Origin: an uncultured Flavonifractor sp.
Lineage (GTDB): Bacteria; Bacillota; Clostridia; Oscillospirales; Oscillospiraceae
Direction: 5' to 3'
Length of the DNA stretch: 64,000 nt
NCBI GenBank assembly: GCA_947346365.1
Contig: CANAAV010000011.1
Coordinates: 16,340-80,339, forward strand
This document shows positions 42,879 to 51,600 of the stretch, piece by piece. The translations under genes and the position numbers were made by a program. The notes under the pieces were generated by a model. The model saw nothing but the letters and a program-made list of their open reading frames with translations. It did not search any database and was not told the DNA's origin. Position 1 is the first letter of the stretch; each line of letters starts with the position of its first letter.

Positions 42879-45800
42879 TTAGACGATGTTCACCTTGAAA
42901 GCGAACCAGACGTCAGCAGTGCTGTCACTATCGTCGTCAACCGCAACGATAATGTAGTTGCCGTTTCTCAGAGCGGCGTTCCAGTCGGTCCGGTCACCAG
43001 CCACCCAGCCAGTGCTGGCGTTGCTGGTAATTCTCCAGGAGCGGGCCGCGGCGGCGTTGTTCACGCTGCCAACCGCAATCTGGAAGGTTCCGACATAGTA
43101 GGAATCGTCATAGATCACATAGACCTCGTTCTTGCCGCCGTTGGCCTGCAGCTGCTGCTCGTCGAGCTCCAGCTCATAGGCGTTGTTCACGGCGTCGGTC
43201 TGAGTGTTATAGCCGCGGATGTTGCCCAGGATGTAGTTGCCGTCGATGTCCAACTCGTCCAGGCGCTTGGTAGTGGCGGGCTCCTTCTGGGGATCGGCAT
43301 CCCACTTGAAGCTCTCCAGCACGTACACGACCTCAGCCTGGTTGTTGTCGTTGTAGACCACGATGGCATACTGGCCGTTCTGCGCGGTGGTAGTGGCGGC
43401 CTTCTCGTCGTCCTCGTCGGTATTCTCAACGTCAATAATCAGAGCCTTGTCGGCGTAGCGCAGGTAGTAGGTGTTGGTGTTGTCGTCCACATCGTCCACG
43501 AAGGTCCGGGCCACGGTGCCGTCATCATCCAGATAAGTGCCGGAGCCGTCATCGGGATTGAAGTCGTAGACCTTGATGTACTTGTTGCGGGTGGTCACGA
43601 TCAGGCCGCGGTCGTTGTGCACGTCGTCGTCGCCGTCCACATGCCAGCTGGGCAGGGAGGTTTCAGTGCCCAGCGCATAGGCGCTGTCCTGCTCGTGCTT
43701 CCAACCCCAGTCGCCCTGGTCGATCAGATCGTACTTGTCGTCGCTCTTCTTCTCGTACAGGCACAGCTTGCCGGCCATACCCTCGTCGTCGGAACGCATT
43801 TTCAGAACGTTGCCTTCCTTGTCGATGACGGAGTAGACATAGGTGCCGTCCTTGTACTTGTTGTACACGCTCATGACGTACACGTAGTCGTCGTTGCCGA
43901 ACTTAGCCTGGCTGGTGTAAACCACAACAACCTCAGCCACGTCGGTGTCGTCATTGAAGTACACAGCGGAGACAGCGACCGCATCCTGGTCGATCTCGTA
44001 GCCGCTGACGCCATTATACTTGATGGACTTGGCCATCGCGCTGTAGCCCTTCACCACGGCGCCGTCCTCACCGTCATAGTAGTAGACGATGGTGTCCTCG
44101 TCGATGCCGAAGCTGACGTCGTGATCATAGTCCTTCCGGTCAGTAGCGCCGTTGTTGGTCACAATATCATAGAACAGGTCGGTGTCGCCCTTGTCCAGAT
44201 CCGCGGTCAGCACAGCGTTGGCAGTGGGCCAGTTGCCGCCGAAGAAGTAGTCGTCGCCATTGGGGCCGAGCTTCTGGGTGTAGTGCTCGCCTCTGCCGTT
44301 GACCCAGGCGCCCAGATCCAGAGCGGCGGGACGGAAGGTGATGGTGTCCTCAGCCTCGTTGTAGGTGTAGGCAATCAGGTTGCCGGCCGCGGCGTTGCGG
44401 CTGGGCAGGTAAGAAGCGTTGTTGTAGCCGCCGTCGTCGGTGCCCATGAAGGCCATGACAGCCTCACGCTTGTTGCTGTTGGTGATCTTCTCGGGGGTAG
44501 TGGTGTCGCCATGCACAACATAGCCGTACCAGTCGCGCAGAGAAGTATCGTTGTTGTTCTTGTAGGCGTTCTCGTCCATGCTCTTGAAGGAGTTGGCGGA
44601 AGCGTCGATGTCGACCTTAACGGTCTTGGTGGTGCCGTCGTTCAGCAGCAGCTTCATGTCGCCGCTGTAACGCAGGCCGTTCACGGAGTAAGCGGACTCC
44701 AGAACCAGAGCGTAGTTGGTGGGCGCCTTCTCGGTCTGGCGGAACGCAATGATGTTGTCATAGTCGTCCAGGAAGAACTCGTAGGTAGCCTTGAACTCCA
44801 CGCCCTTCAGGCCGTTGCCGGTAGTGCCGTCGGGCTGGGTCTCGCTGTCGCAGCCCTTCACGTAGAACTTGCGAATCTCTTCGCCGTCCACACGCCGCTG
44901 GCTGTTCAGCACTTCCAGATCGTCGCCTTTGTACTGGGTGGAGTCAACCACCATGTACTGCTGGTTGGTGTCGCGGTTCTTGGCGTTGAAGTGATCCATC
45001 TCACCGGTGACGGTGTCGGGATACTCCACATAGGTACGCCCGCCGTACTGCACGAAGAGGACCACGTCTTCCTTCTTCAGAGCCTCGGCCAGGACCTTGT
45101 GCTCGGGAGTCCACAGATCGTCGTTGTTCACGACCTCAACGTCGTACAGAGTGGTGGTCTCGTTCTTGCTGCTCACAGCAGAGACATGGGTCAGGCTCTT
45201 CTGCTTGGACAGAACATAATCCACAAAGCCGTCGTCGTTGTTGTCGATCACAGTCAGAGCCGCGCCGCGGCGGTTCAGGATCTCGGTGTTGCTGTTGTAG
45301 TCGGGGCGGACCTCACCGTAGTTCACATAGAACTGGGTGTCGTCGTTGACCGTCAGGCCGGTGCCGCGCAGCACGGAAGCCAGGGACTTGTTGTCGTCGC
45401 CAGCCTTGCCGCCATAGATGCGGGCGTTATCGCTGACGATCACGTTGCTCTCCTTAATTACGGGAGTAGCATACACGATGGAGTCAGCCAGAATGGTGGT
45501 CTTGCGGATGTACATGGTCACGGAGCGGCCCAGGTACTCCTCAGGAGTGGCAATATTGAAGATCTGGGTGGTGACATTAGCCTCGCCGCTGCCAACGGTG
45601 GTGTTGGTAGTGGTGGAGAAAATGCCGTTGGGGTTGGTGATGCGGGTCTTGCCGGTCTGCAGGGCGCTGTCCACATCGCCGTCCAGCACGGCCCACTCGT
45701 TGCCGGTGACCACGCCCTCGACCTTAATCACGCCATAGGCGAAGGACAGGACGGTGCGGTGGTCAGCGTAAACGATGGGGTACTGCTCGTTGGAGTAGCT

Positions 45801-46418
45801 CTGGATCATCTCGATGTCGAGGAAGTTGTAGATCAGCAGAGCGGCGTCGTCGCGGTTCAGGGGCAGGGTGATGTCCTTGGTAAAGTTATCAAAGACGCCC
45901 AGACGGGAAGCCAGAGCGGAAGTCTGGGTATCCCAGTTAGCCCCTACCAGGCCCTGAATGTTGGCGTCATAGCCAGCGGCGACCAGCAGCATCTTAGCGG
46001 CCTCGGCGGCGGTGACGTTAGCAGTGGGGTCAAAGCGGCCGTCGCCACGGCCGGCGATGATGCCCAGGGTGTAGCAGTAGTTGATGTGGCCTACTGCCCA
46101 GTTGCTGGCCACGTCGGTCAGGCCATTCTTCATGCCGGCGTACTGATTGTTGATATCAGTGCCGCGGTTGAGGATGGTGGAGATCATCTTGGCCATCTCG
46201 GCACGGGTCACGTTGCCGGTGGGATCGAAGCTAGAGCCATCCTCTTTACCATTGATAACACCGAGCGTTACCAGCAGGGAAACGGCATCGGTGTTCACGA
46301 TCTCATCCTTATCGGTGAAATCGTTGTAGGTGTCGACAGCGCCGGCGCCGACAGCCATCATGCCAATCAGCATGAAAGTCGCCAAAGCCAGGCTGAGCAC
46401 CCGCTTGAGGTTTCTCAT
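42879..46418 (-). CDS. S-layer homology (SLH) domain surface protein
   Basis: 1179 residues from 46418 (MRNLKRVLSLALATFMLIG), preceded by GGAGGAAATATCC. Signal peptide of about 27 residues with cleavage near GAGAVDTYND. Three SLH modules follow in the first 200 residues (LLVTLGVINGKEDGSSFDPT, ANVTAAEAAKMLLVAAGYDA and a third around RDDAALLIYNFL). The remaining 950 residues are rich in Asp, Asn, Thr and Tyr, acidic and beta-rich, without a recognised enzyme motif. SLH modules bind pyruvylated wall polymer, made here probably by the GT-CsaB fusion. It is likely the main S-layer or another abundant wall protein. Confidence 0.92.
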   Translation of the reverse strand: MRNLKRVLSLALATFMLIGMMAVGAGAVDTYNDFTDKDEIVNTDAVSLLVTLGVINGKEDGSSFDPTGNVTRAEMAKMISTILNRGTDINNQYAGMKNGLTDVASNWAVGHINYCYTLGIIAGRGDGRFDPTANVTAAEAAKMLLVAAGYDANIQGLVGANWDTQTSALASRLGVFDNFTKDITLPLNRDDAALLIYNFLDIEMIQSYSNEQYPIVYADHRTVLSFAYGVIKVEGVVTGNEWAVLDGDVDSALQTGKTRITNPNGIFSTTTNTTVGSGEANVTTQIFNIATPEEYLGRSVTMYIRKTTILADSIVYATPVIKESNVIVSDNARIYGGKAGDDNKSLASVLRGTGLTVNDDTQFYVNYGEVRPDYNSNTEILNRRGAALTVIDNNDDGFVDYVLSKQKSLTHVSAVSSKNETTTLYDVEVVNNDDLWTPEHKVLAEALKKEDVVLFVQYGGRTYVEYPDTVTGEMDHFNAKNRDTNQQYMVVDSTQYKGDDLEVLNSQRRVDGEEIRKFYVKGCDSETQPDGTTGNGLKGVEFKATYEFFLDDYDNIIAFRQTEKAPTNYALVLESAYSVNGLRYSGDMKLLLNDGTTKTVKVDIDASANSFKSMDENAYKNNNDTSLRDWYGYVVHGDTTTPEKITNSNKREAVMAFMGTDDGGYNNASYLPSRNAAAGNLIAYTYNEAEDTITFRPAALDLGAWVNGRGEHYTQKLGPNGDDYFFGGNWPTANAVLTADLDKGDTDLFYDIVTNNGATDRKDYDHDVSFGIDEDTIVYYYDGEDGAVVKGYSAMAKSIKYNGVSGYEIDQDAVAVSAVYFNDDTDVAEVVVVYTSQAKFGNDDYVYVMSVYNKYKDGTYVYSVIDKEGNVLKMRSDDEGMAGKLCLYEKKSDDKYDLIDQGDWGWKHEQDSAYALGTETSLPSWHVDGDDDVHNDRGLIVTTRNKYIKVYDFNPDDGSGTYLDDDGTVARTFVDDVDDNTNTYYLRYADKALIIDVENTDEDDEKAATTTAQNGQYAIVVYNDNNQAEVVYVLESFKWDADPQKEPATTKRLDELDIDGNYILGNIRGYNTQTDAVNNAYELELDEQQLQANGGKNEVYVIYDDSYYVGTFQIAVGSVNNAAAARSWRITSNASTGWVAGDRTDWNAALRNGNYIIVAVDDDSDSTADVWFAFKVNIV

Positions 46419-46488
46419 TGGATATTTCCTCCTTTTTTTATTTTGGAACCGGGGAGTGAACAACTCAAGTTCCCCGATGTCCATCGTC

Positions 46489-46517
46489 AATATAACACGC
46501 CCCCGGTCAAAGGTCAA
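46489..46517 (-). promoter_or_regulatory. Promoter of the SLH-protein gene
   Basis: Minus strand TTGACC (46517-46512), 17-base spacer, TATATT (46494-46489). The predicted start gives a leader of about 60 bases with a strong ribosome binding site. Confidence 0.75.
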
Positions 46518-46642
46518 GTTGCTTAGACGTTTTGTAATACAAGAGTAATATTGGGCCGTTTTTGTAACATCCCTGTCAAATCACCCTTCCGCCGGACGCT
46601 GTTATATATAATAAGGTATGCTCTGCGCGCAGAGTATGGAAT

Positions 46643-46669
46643 GGGCCGGGCCCCTTTGGGACCCGGCCC
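46643..46669 (-). terminator. Hairpin after the cold-shock gene
   Basis: GGGCCGGG and CCCGGCCC with further GGGTCCC/GGGCCC pairing around AAAG. It lies 11 bases beyond the stop. No clear T run follows, so its strength as a terminator is uncertain. Confidence 0.6.
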
Positions 46670-46679
46670 TGGCTCTAGA

Positions 46680-46892
46680 TTACTGCGGACACACGTTCAC
46701 CGCGCGCAGCTTCTCGGGGTTCTTGGGATCGGGCTCCACCTCGTAAGTGACCTTCTGCCCCTCCTGAAGGGTCTTAAAGCCCTCGCACTGGATGGCGGAA
46801 AAGTGCACGAACACGTCGCCGCCGCCCTCGTCGTTGGAGATAAAGCCGAAGCCCTTGGTCTCATTAAACCATTTCACGCTGCCCTGATACAT
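46680..46892 (-). CDS. Cold-shock protein (CspA family)
   Basis: 70 residues. Single cold-shock domain with RNP1 KGFGFIS and RNP2 VFVHFSAI, starting [18 protein letters not shown]. It binds single-stranded RNA/DNA and acts as an RNA chaperone. AGGAGG precedes the start. The 5' leader can fold into a long hairpin (46939-46993), which may take part in temperature- or protein-dependent control, as known for other csp leaders. Confidence 0.95.
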   Translation of the reverse strand: MYQGSVKWFNETKGFGFISNDEGGGDVFVHFSAIQCEGFKTLQEGQKVTYEVEPDPKNPEKLRAVNVCPQ

Positions 46893-46938
46893 AGATGCGA
46901 CCTCCTGAAATAAGATTGGAGCTAAATGTCATAGAAAA

Positions 46939-46993
46939 AACTCACATCCTGTCTATCGCCGAAGGAGCCGACGATGACTACAGAATGTGAGTT
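46939..46993 (-). promoter_or_regulatory. Long hairpin in the cold-shock gene leader
   Basis: AACTCACAT (46939-46947) pairs with ATGTGAGTT (46985-46993), with a further inner stem ATCGCCG / CGACGAT. It lies 47 bases in front of the cold-shock start. Either a regulatory RNA structure or an attenuator. Confidence 0.55.
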
Positions 46994-47186
46994 AAGGCCG
47001 TGCATTTAGACTACGCTGTTACTATAACACCGCCGTGCTCCTCTGTCAAGCAAAATTTATACCCTAAATGCGATAAAACAGCCCAAAAACTGCCAAAATA
47101 CCGGAACTTATAAAATTCCTGACAAAAAATGCAATTTGGCTATGGCGCAATCCCGCCGTATGCGGTATAATAAAGCCAAATCACCT

Positions 47187-47329
47187 GAAAATAGCTTTGC
47201 TATTTTCACTCGGGCAGAGCCCGAGTATGAAATACGCTTTATTTCACTATGAAATTCAGGACGGGGCCGCTCTCAGCGGTCTCCTGCGGCAAAACGCCGT
47301 AACGCTTGAAAAAATTTTGATTTTTCAAG
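47187..47329. repeat. Cluster of four short perfect hairpins in front of the radical-SAM gene
   Basis: GAAAATAGCtttGCTATTTTC (split: arms GAAAATAGC and GCTATTTTC, 47187-47207), CTCGGGcagagCCCGAG (47209-47225), TGAAATA / TATTTCA (47228-47246), CTTGAAAAA / TTTTTCAAG (47305-47329). A TATAAT box lies at 47165-47170 just before the cluster. Nothing else is seen in the 489 bases between the cold-shock gene and the radical-SAM gene. Confidence 0.6.
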
Positions 47330-47381
47330 TTGTTTGACGATACTGCCAAGAAAGCGTCCGGGAGAGGAGCGTGCTGATTTT

Positions 47382-48347
47382 ATGCGGATACAGGCCAGAT
47401 TAAAGGCGTTCGGCCTGTCCAAGGTCTTAGAGTACCTGGAGCGCGATCCGGAGGCCAACCTTCCCAAGCTGAAAGAGTGGCTGGAGCGTTTTATGGAGCG
47501 CAAGCTGCCGCCCCACTACCAGCAGATTTTTCACAGCGCTATGAGCGACCCGGACAACAATTGGCACCAGCTCATCCGCAGCCTTTATACCGACGTGGAC
47601 AGCAATATGCTGAAAAAGCTCTTTGAAAATTTCGTGGTGCATGGGCAGGTGCTGGACTGGCCCGCCCGGGGGGCCGCGGGGGACTGGCTGGAGAGGGGCG
47701 CGCCCTGGGCGGCGCTGATCGACCCCGCCTTTCCCTGTGAGCAGTCCTGCCGGGGCTGCGGCTCGTCCATCTACGGCGTGCGTCCGGAGCGGGGGTTTGA
47801 CAGTCTCGACCAAGAGATTGCCGCGCGCAAGGAAAAGGGCACCTACCTTTATGTATTCAGCGGCCTGGACCCTTTATCCTGCGTGCAGGAAGTGATCGCC
47901 CTATGCAACAAGCACACCGACTGCGTCTTTCTGGCTATTACTCCGCCGGAAAGCATCAGCGAGCCTCTGGCGGCGGACATGCTGCGGGTGCGCAACCTCT
48001 TTCCCGCCGTCCGAGTGGACGGCGCCATGGATCTGGACGCCGCGCGGCGGACCGCGGCCCTGCTGCGCAGCTACCGGTTGCCCTTCGGCGTGGCCTTCCG
48101 GTGCACTGCCGCTAACGCGCATTTGGCCGCTACGGAGCCGTTTTATGACGAGGCCATCCGGCAGGGCGCAAAATTCTGCTGGTTTTTCACCTGCCCGGCC
48201 TATGGTCCGGAGGAACCCGCCACTCTGGAGCAGCTGGAAGAGATTCACGATAGAGTAAAGGCTTTCCGAAAAACAAAGCCCCTGCTGACCCTGGATTTCT
48301 GGGACGGGTATTCCCCTGCCTCCGATACTCCGGCGCGCGGCATGTAA
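47382..48347 (+). CDS. Radical-SAM-like protein with a short C-terminus
   Basis: 321 residues from 47382 (MRIQARLKAFGLSK), with GGAGAGGAG upstream. An N-terminal helical region of about 105 residues precedes FPCEQSCRGCGSSIYG, which holds the C-x3-C-x2-C pattern for a 4Fe-4S cluster and SAM. Next come KGTYLYVFSGLDP (the GGEP-like glycine motif appears as SGLDP) and LPFGVAFRCTAAN. The protein stops at SDTPARGM. Relatives I recall run on by more than 100 residues with extra Cys. It is 17 bases in front of ahcY. The reaction is unknown. Confidence 0.72.
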   Translation: MRIQARLKAFGLSKVLEYLERDPEANLPKLKEWLERFMERKLPPHYQQIFHSAMSDPDNNWHQLIRSLYTDVDSNMLKKLFENFVVHGQVLDWPARGAAGDWLERGAPWAALIDPAFPCEQSCRGCGSSIYGVRPERGFDSLDQEIAARKEKGTYLYVFSGLDPLSCVQEVIALCNKHTDCVFLAITPPESISEPLAADMLRVRNLFPAVRVDGAMDLDAARRTAALLRSYRLPFGVAFRCTAANAHLAATEPFYDEAIRQGAKFCWFFTCPAYGPEEPATLEQLEEIHDRVKAFRKTKPLLTLDFWDGYSPASDTPARGM

Positions 48348-48364
48348 GAAAGGAGTTTTTTATT

Positions 48365-49609
48365 GTGAGCATTGTAAAAGACATGGCCCTGGCGGAGTCC
48401 GGGCGGAGGAAAATACACTGGGTGCGGGATTTCATGCCCGCCTTAGGCGGTATCGAGGCGCGCTTCAAACGGGAAAAGCCCTTCGCGGGACTGCGGGTGG
48501 CGGTGTCCGTCCATCTGGAGGCCAAAACCGCTAATCTCGGCTATGTGCTCTCTAAAGGCGGCGCGGAGGTGCGCCTCACCGGTTCCAACCCCCTGTCCAC
48601 GCAGGACGACGTAGCCGCGGGCCTGGCCTCCATGGGCGTGGAGACCTTCGGCATCCACGGCGCGGGAGCGGATGATTATGAGGCCCATTTGATTCAGACG
48701 CTGTCCTTCAAGCCCCACCTGGTGGTGGATGACGGCGGCGATTTGATTCACCTGCTGGGAGGCAAATGCGCCGACCTAGGGGAGCATCTCATTGGCGGCT
48801 GTGAAGAGACCACCACCGGCATTCTCCGGCTGAAGGCACGGGAACGGGACGGTATTCTTCCCTGCCCCATGATGGCGGTCAACGACGCCAAGGCCAAGCA
48901 CTACTACGACAACAAATACGGCACAGGCCAGTCGGTTTGGGACGCCATTATGCACACCACCAATCTGGTCGTGGCGGGCAAGACCGTGGTCGTCGCCGGA
49001 TACGGCTGGTGCGGCAAGGGCGTGGCAATGCGCGCCCACGGCATGGGCGCCAACGTAATTGTCACCGAAATCGATCCCTTCAAGGCCCTTGACGCCACAA
49101 TGAACGGCTTCCGGGTCATGCCCATGGACGAGGCCGCCAAGTACGGCGACATTTTTGTCACCGTCACCGGCTGCAAGGACGTCATCACTCCTAAGCACTT
49201 CCAGGTAATGAAGCATAACGCCTTCCTCACCAATGCCGGACACTTCGACTGCGAGGTGGACGTGGCCTCCCTGGCCGCCATGGCGGTCAAGCGCGAGCTC
49301 CGCCGGGATAATATCGAGGGCTTCACGCTTCCGGACGGCAAGGTGCTCAACGTAATCGGCGAGGGGCGCCTGGTAAATCTGGCGGCAGGCAACGGACATC
49401 CGGCGGAAATCATGGATATGTCCTTTGCCGTGCAGGCCCTGGCCCTGGAGTGGCTGGTCAAACACCAGGGAACCTTGGAGAAGAAGGTCTACCAAGTGCC
49501 CGATGAGATTGACGACGAAATCGGGCGGGTCAAGCTGGCCGCCATGGGCCTGGGCATCGACCGCCTCACCCCCGATCAGGCTGCATATCTCAACGGCTGG
49601 AAGGCATAA
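48365..49609 (+). CDS. ahcY: S-adenosyl-L-homocysteine hydrolase
   Basis: 414 residues from a GTG start with GAAAGGAG upstream. Substrate residues in VHLEAKTANLGYVLS and LVVDDGGDL. The NAD site VVVAGYGWCGKGVAMRAHG is the Rossmann glycine motif of the family. The C-terminal AAGNGHPAEIMDMSF and KVYQVPDEIDDEIGRVKLAAMG are typical. It splits SAH to homocysteine and adenosine, relieving product inhibition of methyltransferases and of SAM enzymes. Co-transcription with the radical-SAM gene would couple both. Confidence 0.95.
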   Translation: MSIVKDMALAESGRRKIHWVRDFMPALGGIEARFKREKPFAGLRVAVSVHLEAKTANLGYVLSKGGAEVRLTGSNPLSTQDDVAAGLASMGVETFGIHGAGADDYEAHLIQTLSFKPHLVVDDGGDLIHLLGGKCADLGEHLIGGCEETTTGILRLKARERDGILPCPMMAVNDAKAKHYYDNKYGTGQSVWDAIMHTTNLVVAGKTVVVAGYGWCGKGVAMRAHGMGANVIVTEIDPFKALDATMNGFRVMPMDEAAKYGDIFVTVTGCKDVITPKHFQVMKHNAFLTNAGHFDCEVDVASLAAMAVKRELRRDNIEGFTLPDGKVLNVIGEGRLVNLAAGNGHPAEIMDMSFAVQALALEWLVKHQGTLEKKVYQVPDEIDDEIGRVKLAAMGLGIDRLTPDQAAYLNGWKA

Positions 49610-49716
49610 GACTTTTTTCCTTCATATCTCATAGAGCTCGAGCCCGTCGCGCGGGCTCCGAACCGGTTTCCGGTGTGTGCCGGGCCGGAGCGGAACCTCC
49701 TTTTTAACCTCTTATC

Positions 49717-49752
49717 GCACAAGCCCCTAAAGCCCTACGGCTTTAGGGGCTT
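49717..49752 (+). terminator. Terminator hairpin, first of two identical copies (left of repeat B)
   Basis: GCACAAGCCCCTAAAGCC and, after CTAC, GGCTTTAGGGGCTT. The same 36 bases recur exactly at 49953-49988. Between the ahcY stop and this site (49610-49716) only a GC-rich hairpin (GAGCCCGtcgcgCGGGCTC) was seen. Confidence 0.85.
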
Positions 49753-49952
49753 CAGATTGTCCAAAAAAGCCTCGCAGAGCTCGCGTCCCTGGGCGCGAAT
49801 CGGGTAAAGTTTTGTTTTCTCCGGCGACATGTGCGTCGGAGAAAACACTTTTCGGGCTGTTAGTGTACCGATTGTCTGCTGTAAGCGGACAATCGGTGCG
49901 CGCCACAGGCCGCAATTGCCCCGAAAAAGCGGCAAAGCCGCTTTTTCGACAG
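49753..49952 (+). repeat. Dispersed multi-hairpin repeat, full copy B
   Basis: 200 bases between two identical 36-base hairpins. In order: CCTCGCAGAG, CGCGtccctgggCGCG, AATCGGGTAAAGTTTT, a hairpin with arms TTTTCTCCGGCGA and CGTCGGAGAAAA, a stem ACCGATTGTC / GACAATCGGT, then CGAAAAAGCGGCaaaGCCGC and CTTTTTCG. It is the inverse of copy A. A 73-codon frame on the minus strand runs through it but is not conserved intact in copy A. Confidence 0.85.
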
Positions 49953-49988
49953 GCACAAGCCCCTAAAGCCCTACGGCTTTAGGGGCTT
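49953..49988 (-). terminator. Second identical copy of the hairpin (right of repeat B)
   Basis: Identical to 49717-49752 over 36 bases, same orientation. It lies 41 bases beyond the lysA stop, so it would also end the lysA message, which comes from the other side. Confidence 0.85.
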
Positions 49989-50029
49989 GTGCACATTCTG
50001 CGCCTATTATCGGCCAGTAACCAGTTTTT

Positions 50030-51331
50030 TCACAGGTCGTTGCGGCACAAATCCTCCAAAGATTCCCGGCGAACCGCCACATAGTGTTCCTTTCCGCCCC
50101 GGAGCATGACAATGGGCGGCCGTGGCAGGCGGTTATAATTAGAAGCCATGGAGTAGTGGTACGCGCCGGTGGTACATACGGCGATTAAATCTCCGCGGCT
50201 GATACCGGCCGGGAGAATAACGTCCTCCTGAATCACGTCGCCGCTTTCACAGCAGCGCCCCACCAGGGAACAGGGCAGCCCGCCGGACTCCTCCATCCGG
50301 TTGGCGGGCAGGCAGGTATAAGCCGCCCGGTAGAGGGCAAAGCGGGGATTGTCCGTCATGCCGCCGTCTACGGAGACATAGCGTTTATATCCGGGAATGG
50401 ATTTGACCGAGCCCACAGTGTACAGCGTCATGCCCGCGTCGGCTACAATGCTGCGGCCGGGTTCAATGCGGATTTCCGGCATGTCCAGATTCAGCCGGGC
50501 GCAGGCGTCCTCCATGGCGGCGCGGACCCGGCCTATTTCGGCGTCCACTTCCAAGCGCGGATCGCTGCTGACATAGCGCACGCCATAGCCTCCGCCCAGG
50601 TCCAGCTGCCGGGCCGTGAAGCCGTGCCGCTTTTTCATCGCTGCGGCAAATTCCAGCATGATAACGGCACACCGCTGGAAAACTTCCCCGGAAAATACCT
50701 GCGAGCCCACATGGCAGTGAAAGCCGGCCAGATCCAGGTGGGGCTGTCTAAGTGTAAACTGCGTCATCTCCGCGGCCTGGCCTGTAGCGATGGCGCTGCC
50801 GAATTTGGAGTCCACCTTTCCGGTGGCGACGGCCGCATAGGTGTGCGGATCAATGCCGGGGGTCAGCCGGAGCAGAACCTTCTGACGCAGGCCGCGGCGG
50901 GCCGCTTCGGCCTCAAGGGCCTGAACCTCCTCTAGGTTATCCGCCACAAAATAACCAATCCCCTGATCCATACCATAGCGAATATCTTCATCTGTCTTAT
51001 TGCTGCCGTGAAAATAGACCCAGTCCATATCGAATCCCGCCTGAAGGGCGGTGTAGAGCTCGCCGGAAGAGACCACGTCAACGCCCATGCGCTCTTCCTG
51101 CATGACCTCATAAATACGCTTAAAAGACGCCGCTTTGCTCGCATAGAGCACACGGGCCCGCTCGCCAAAATGCCTGCGGCAGGCTGTGGTATAGCTCCGG
51201 CAGTTTTCGCGGATTTTATCCTCGTCCATCAGGTACAAGGGGGTTCCGTACTCCCGCGCCAGGGCCGTGGTGTCCTGACCTGCGAAGAGCAGGTGACCGC
51301 CGGGAGCCGCCGTGATGTTGTCGCAGACCAT
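50030..51331 (-). CDS. lysA: Diaminopimelate decarboxylase
   Basis: 433 residues from 51331 (MVCDNITAAPGGHLLF) with AGGAAGG upstream. Fold-type III PLP enzyme: the lysine that binds PLP is in VLYASKAAS near residue 62, HVGSQVF is the substrate/PLP region, and the second-domain motifs are IEPGRSIVADAG and CCESGDVI (active-site Cys contributed to the partner subunit). It makes L-lysine from meso-diaminopimelate. dapF lies 269 bases further upstream on the same strand; a hairpin in between may separate the transcripts. Confidence 0.95.
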   Translation of the reverse strand: MVCDNITAAPGGHLLFAGQDTTALAREYGTPLYLMDEDKIRENCRSYTTACRRHFGERARVLYASKAASFKRIYEVMQEERMGVDVVSSGELYTALQAGFDMDWVYFHGSNKTDEDIRYGMDQGIGYFVADNLEEVQALEAEAARRGLRQKVLLRLTPGIDPHTYAAVATGKVDSKFGSAIATGQAAEMTQFTLRQPHLDLAGFHCHVGSQVFSGEVFQRCAVIMLEFAAAMKKRHGFTARQLDLGGGYGVRYVSSDPRLEVDAEIGRVRAAMEDACARLNLDMPEIRIEPGRSIVADAGMTLYTVGSVKSIPGYKRYVSVDGGMTDNPRFALYRAAYTCLPANRMEESGGLPCSLVGRCCESGDVIQEDVILPAGISRGDLIAVCTTGAYHYSMASNYNRLPRPPIVMLRGGKEHYVAVRRESLEDLCRNDL

Positions 51332-51401
51332 AGAGGCCTTCCTTTCCGCACCGGGGGATGCTATAAAAAACCATTCCCGCATACCCCTGAGAGGGGAAGG
51401 A

Positions 51402-51435
51402 CGGGGGCTAAGGCTCAACCACACCTTAACCCCCG
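51402..51435 (-). terminator. Hairpin between dapF and lysA
   Basis: GGGGGCTAAGG and CCTTAACCCCC pair around CTCAACCACA with one mismatch. It lies in the 269-base gap and could partly stop transcription from dapF. Confidence 0.5.
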
Positions 51436-51600
51436 CCCTTTATGTCCACTTGGGAACAGTAAAGAGCAAAGGTTAGAATCTGTTAGAGAACACACTCCTC
51501 TTGCAATTGTTATAATGCCCAAAAATTTGAAATTAACACCTGCGCGCTGCGCGGCGCCCCAGAGCACCGCTCTTTCACCTCAAGCGGCTTGAGCGTCCTA

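Noticed and set aside
42807-46526. A 1239-codon open frame on the plus strand, opposite the SLH gene
   Set aside because: Its product is a monotonous Val/Gly/His/Leu-rich sequence with no family pattern, no ribosome binding site, and it is the exact antisense of a gene with signal peptide, SLH modules, promoter and ribosome binding site. Strong codon bias of the real gene keeps the opposite frame open.
49610-49716. Possible tRNA-like fold in the GC-rich stretch after ahcY
   Set aside because: Hairpins are present, but there is no T-loop GGTTCGAAT-type sequence with a matching acceptor stem, and no CCA or anticodon arm of proper size.
49735-49956. A 73-codon minus-strand frame inside repeat copy B, similar in part to frames in copies A, C and D
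   Set aside because: The similarity follows from the shared nucleotide repeat. In copy A the frame is broken by a stop and in C by truncation, and conservation is in base-paired stems, so a peptide is not supported.
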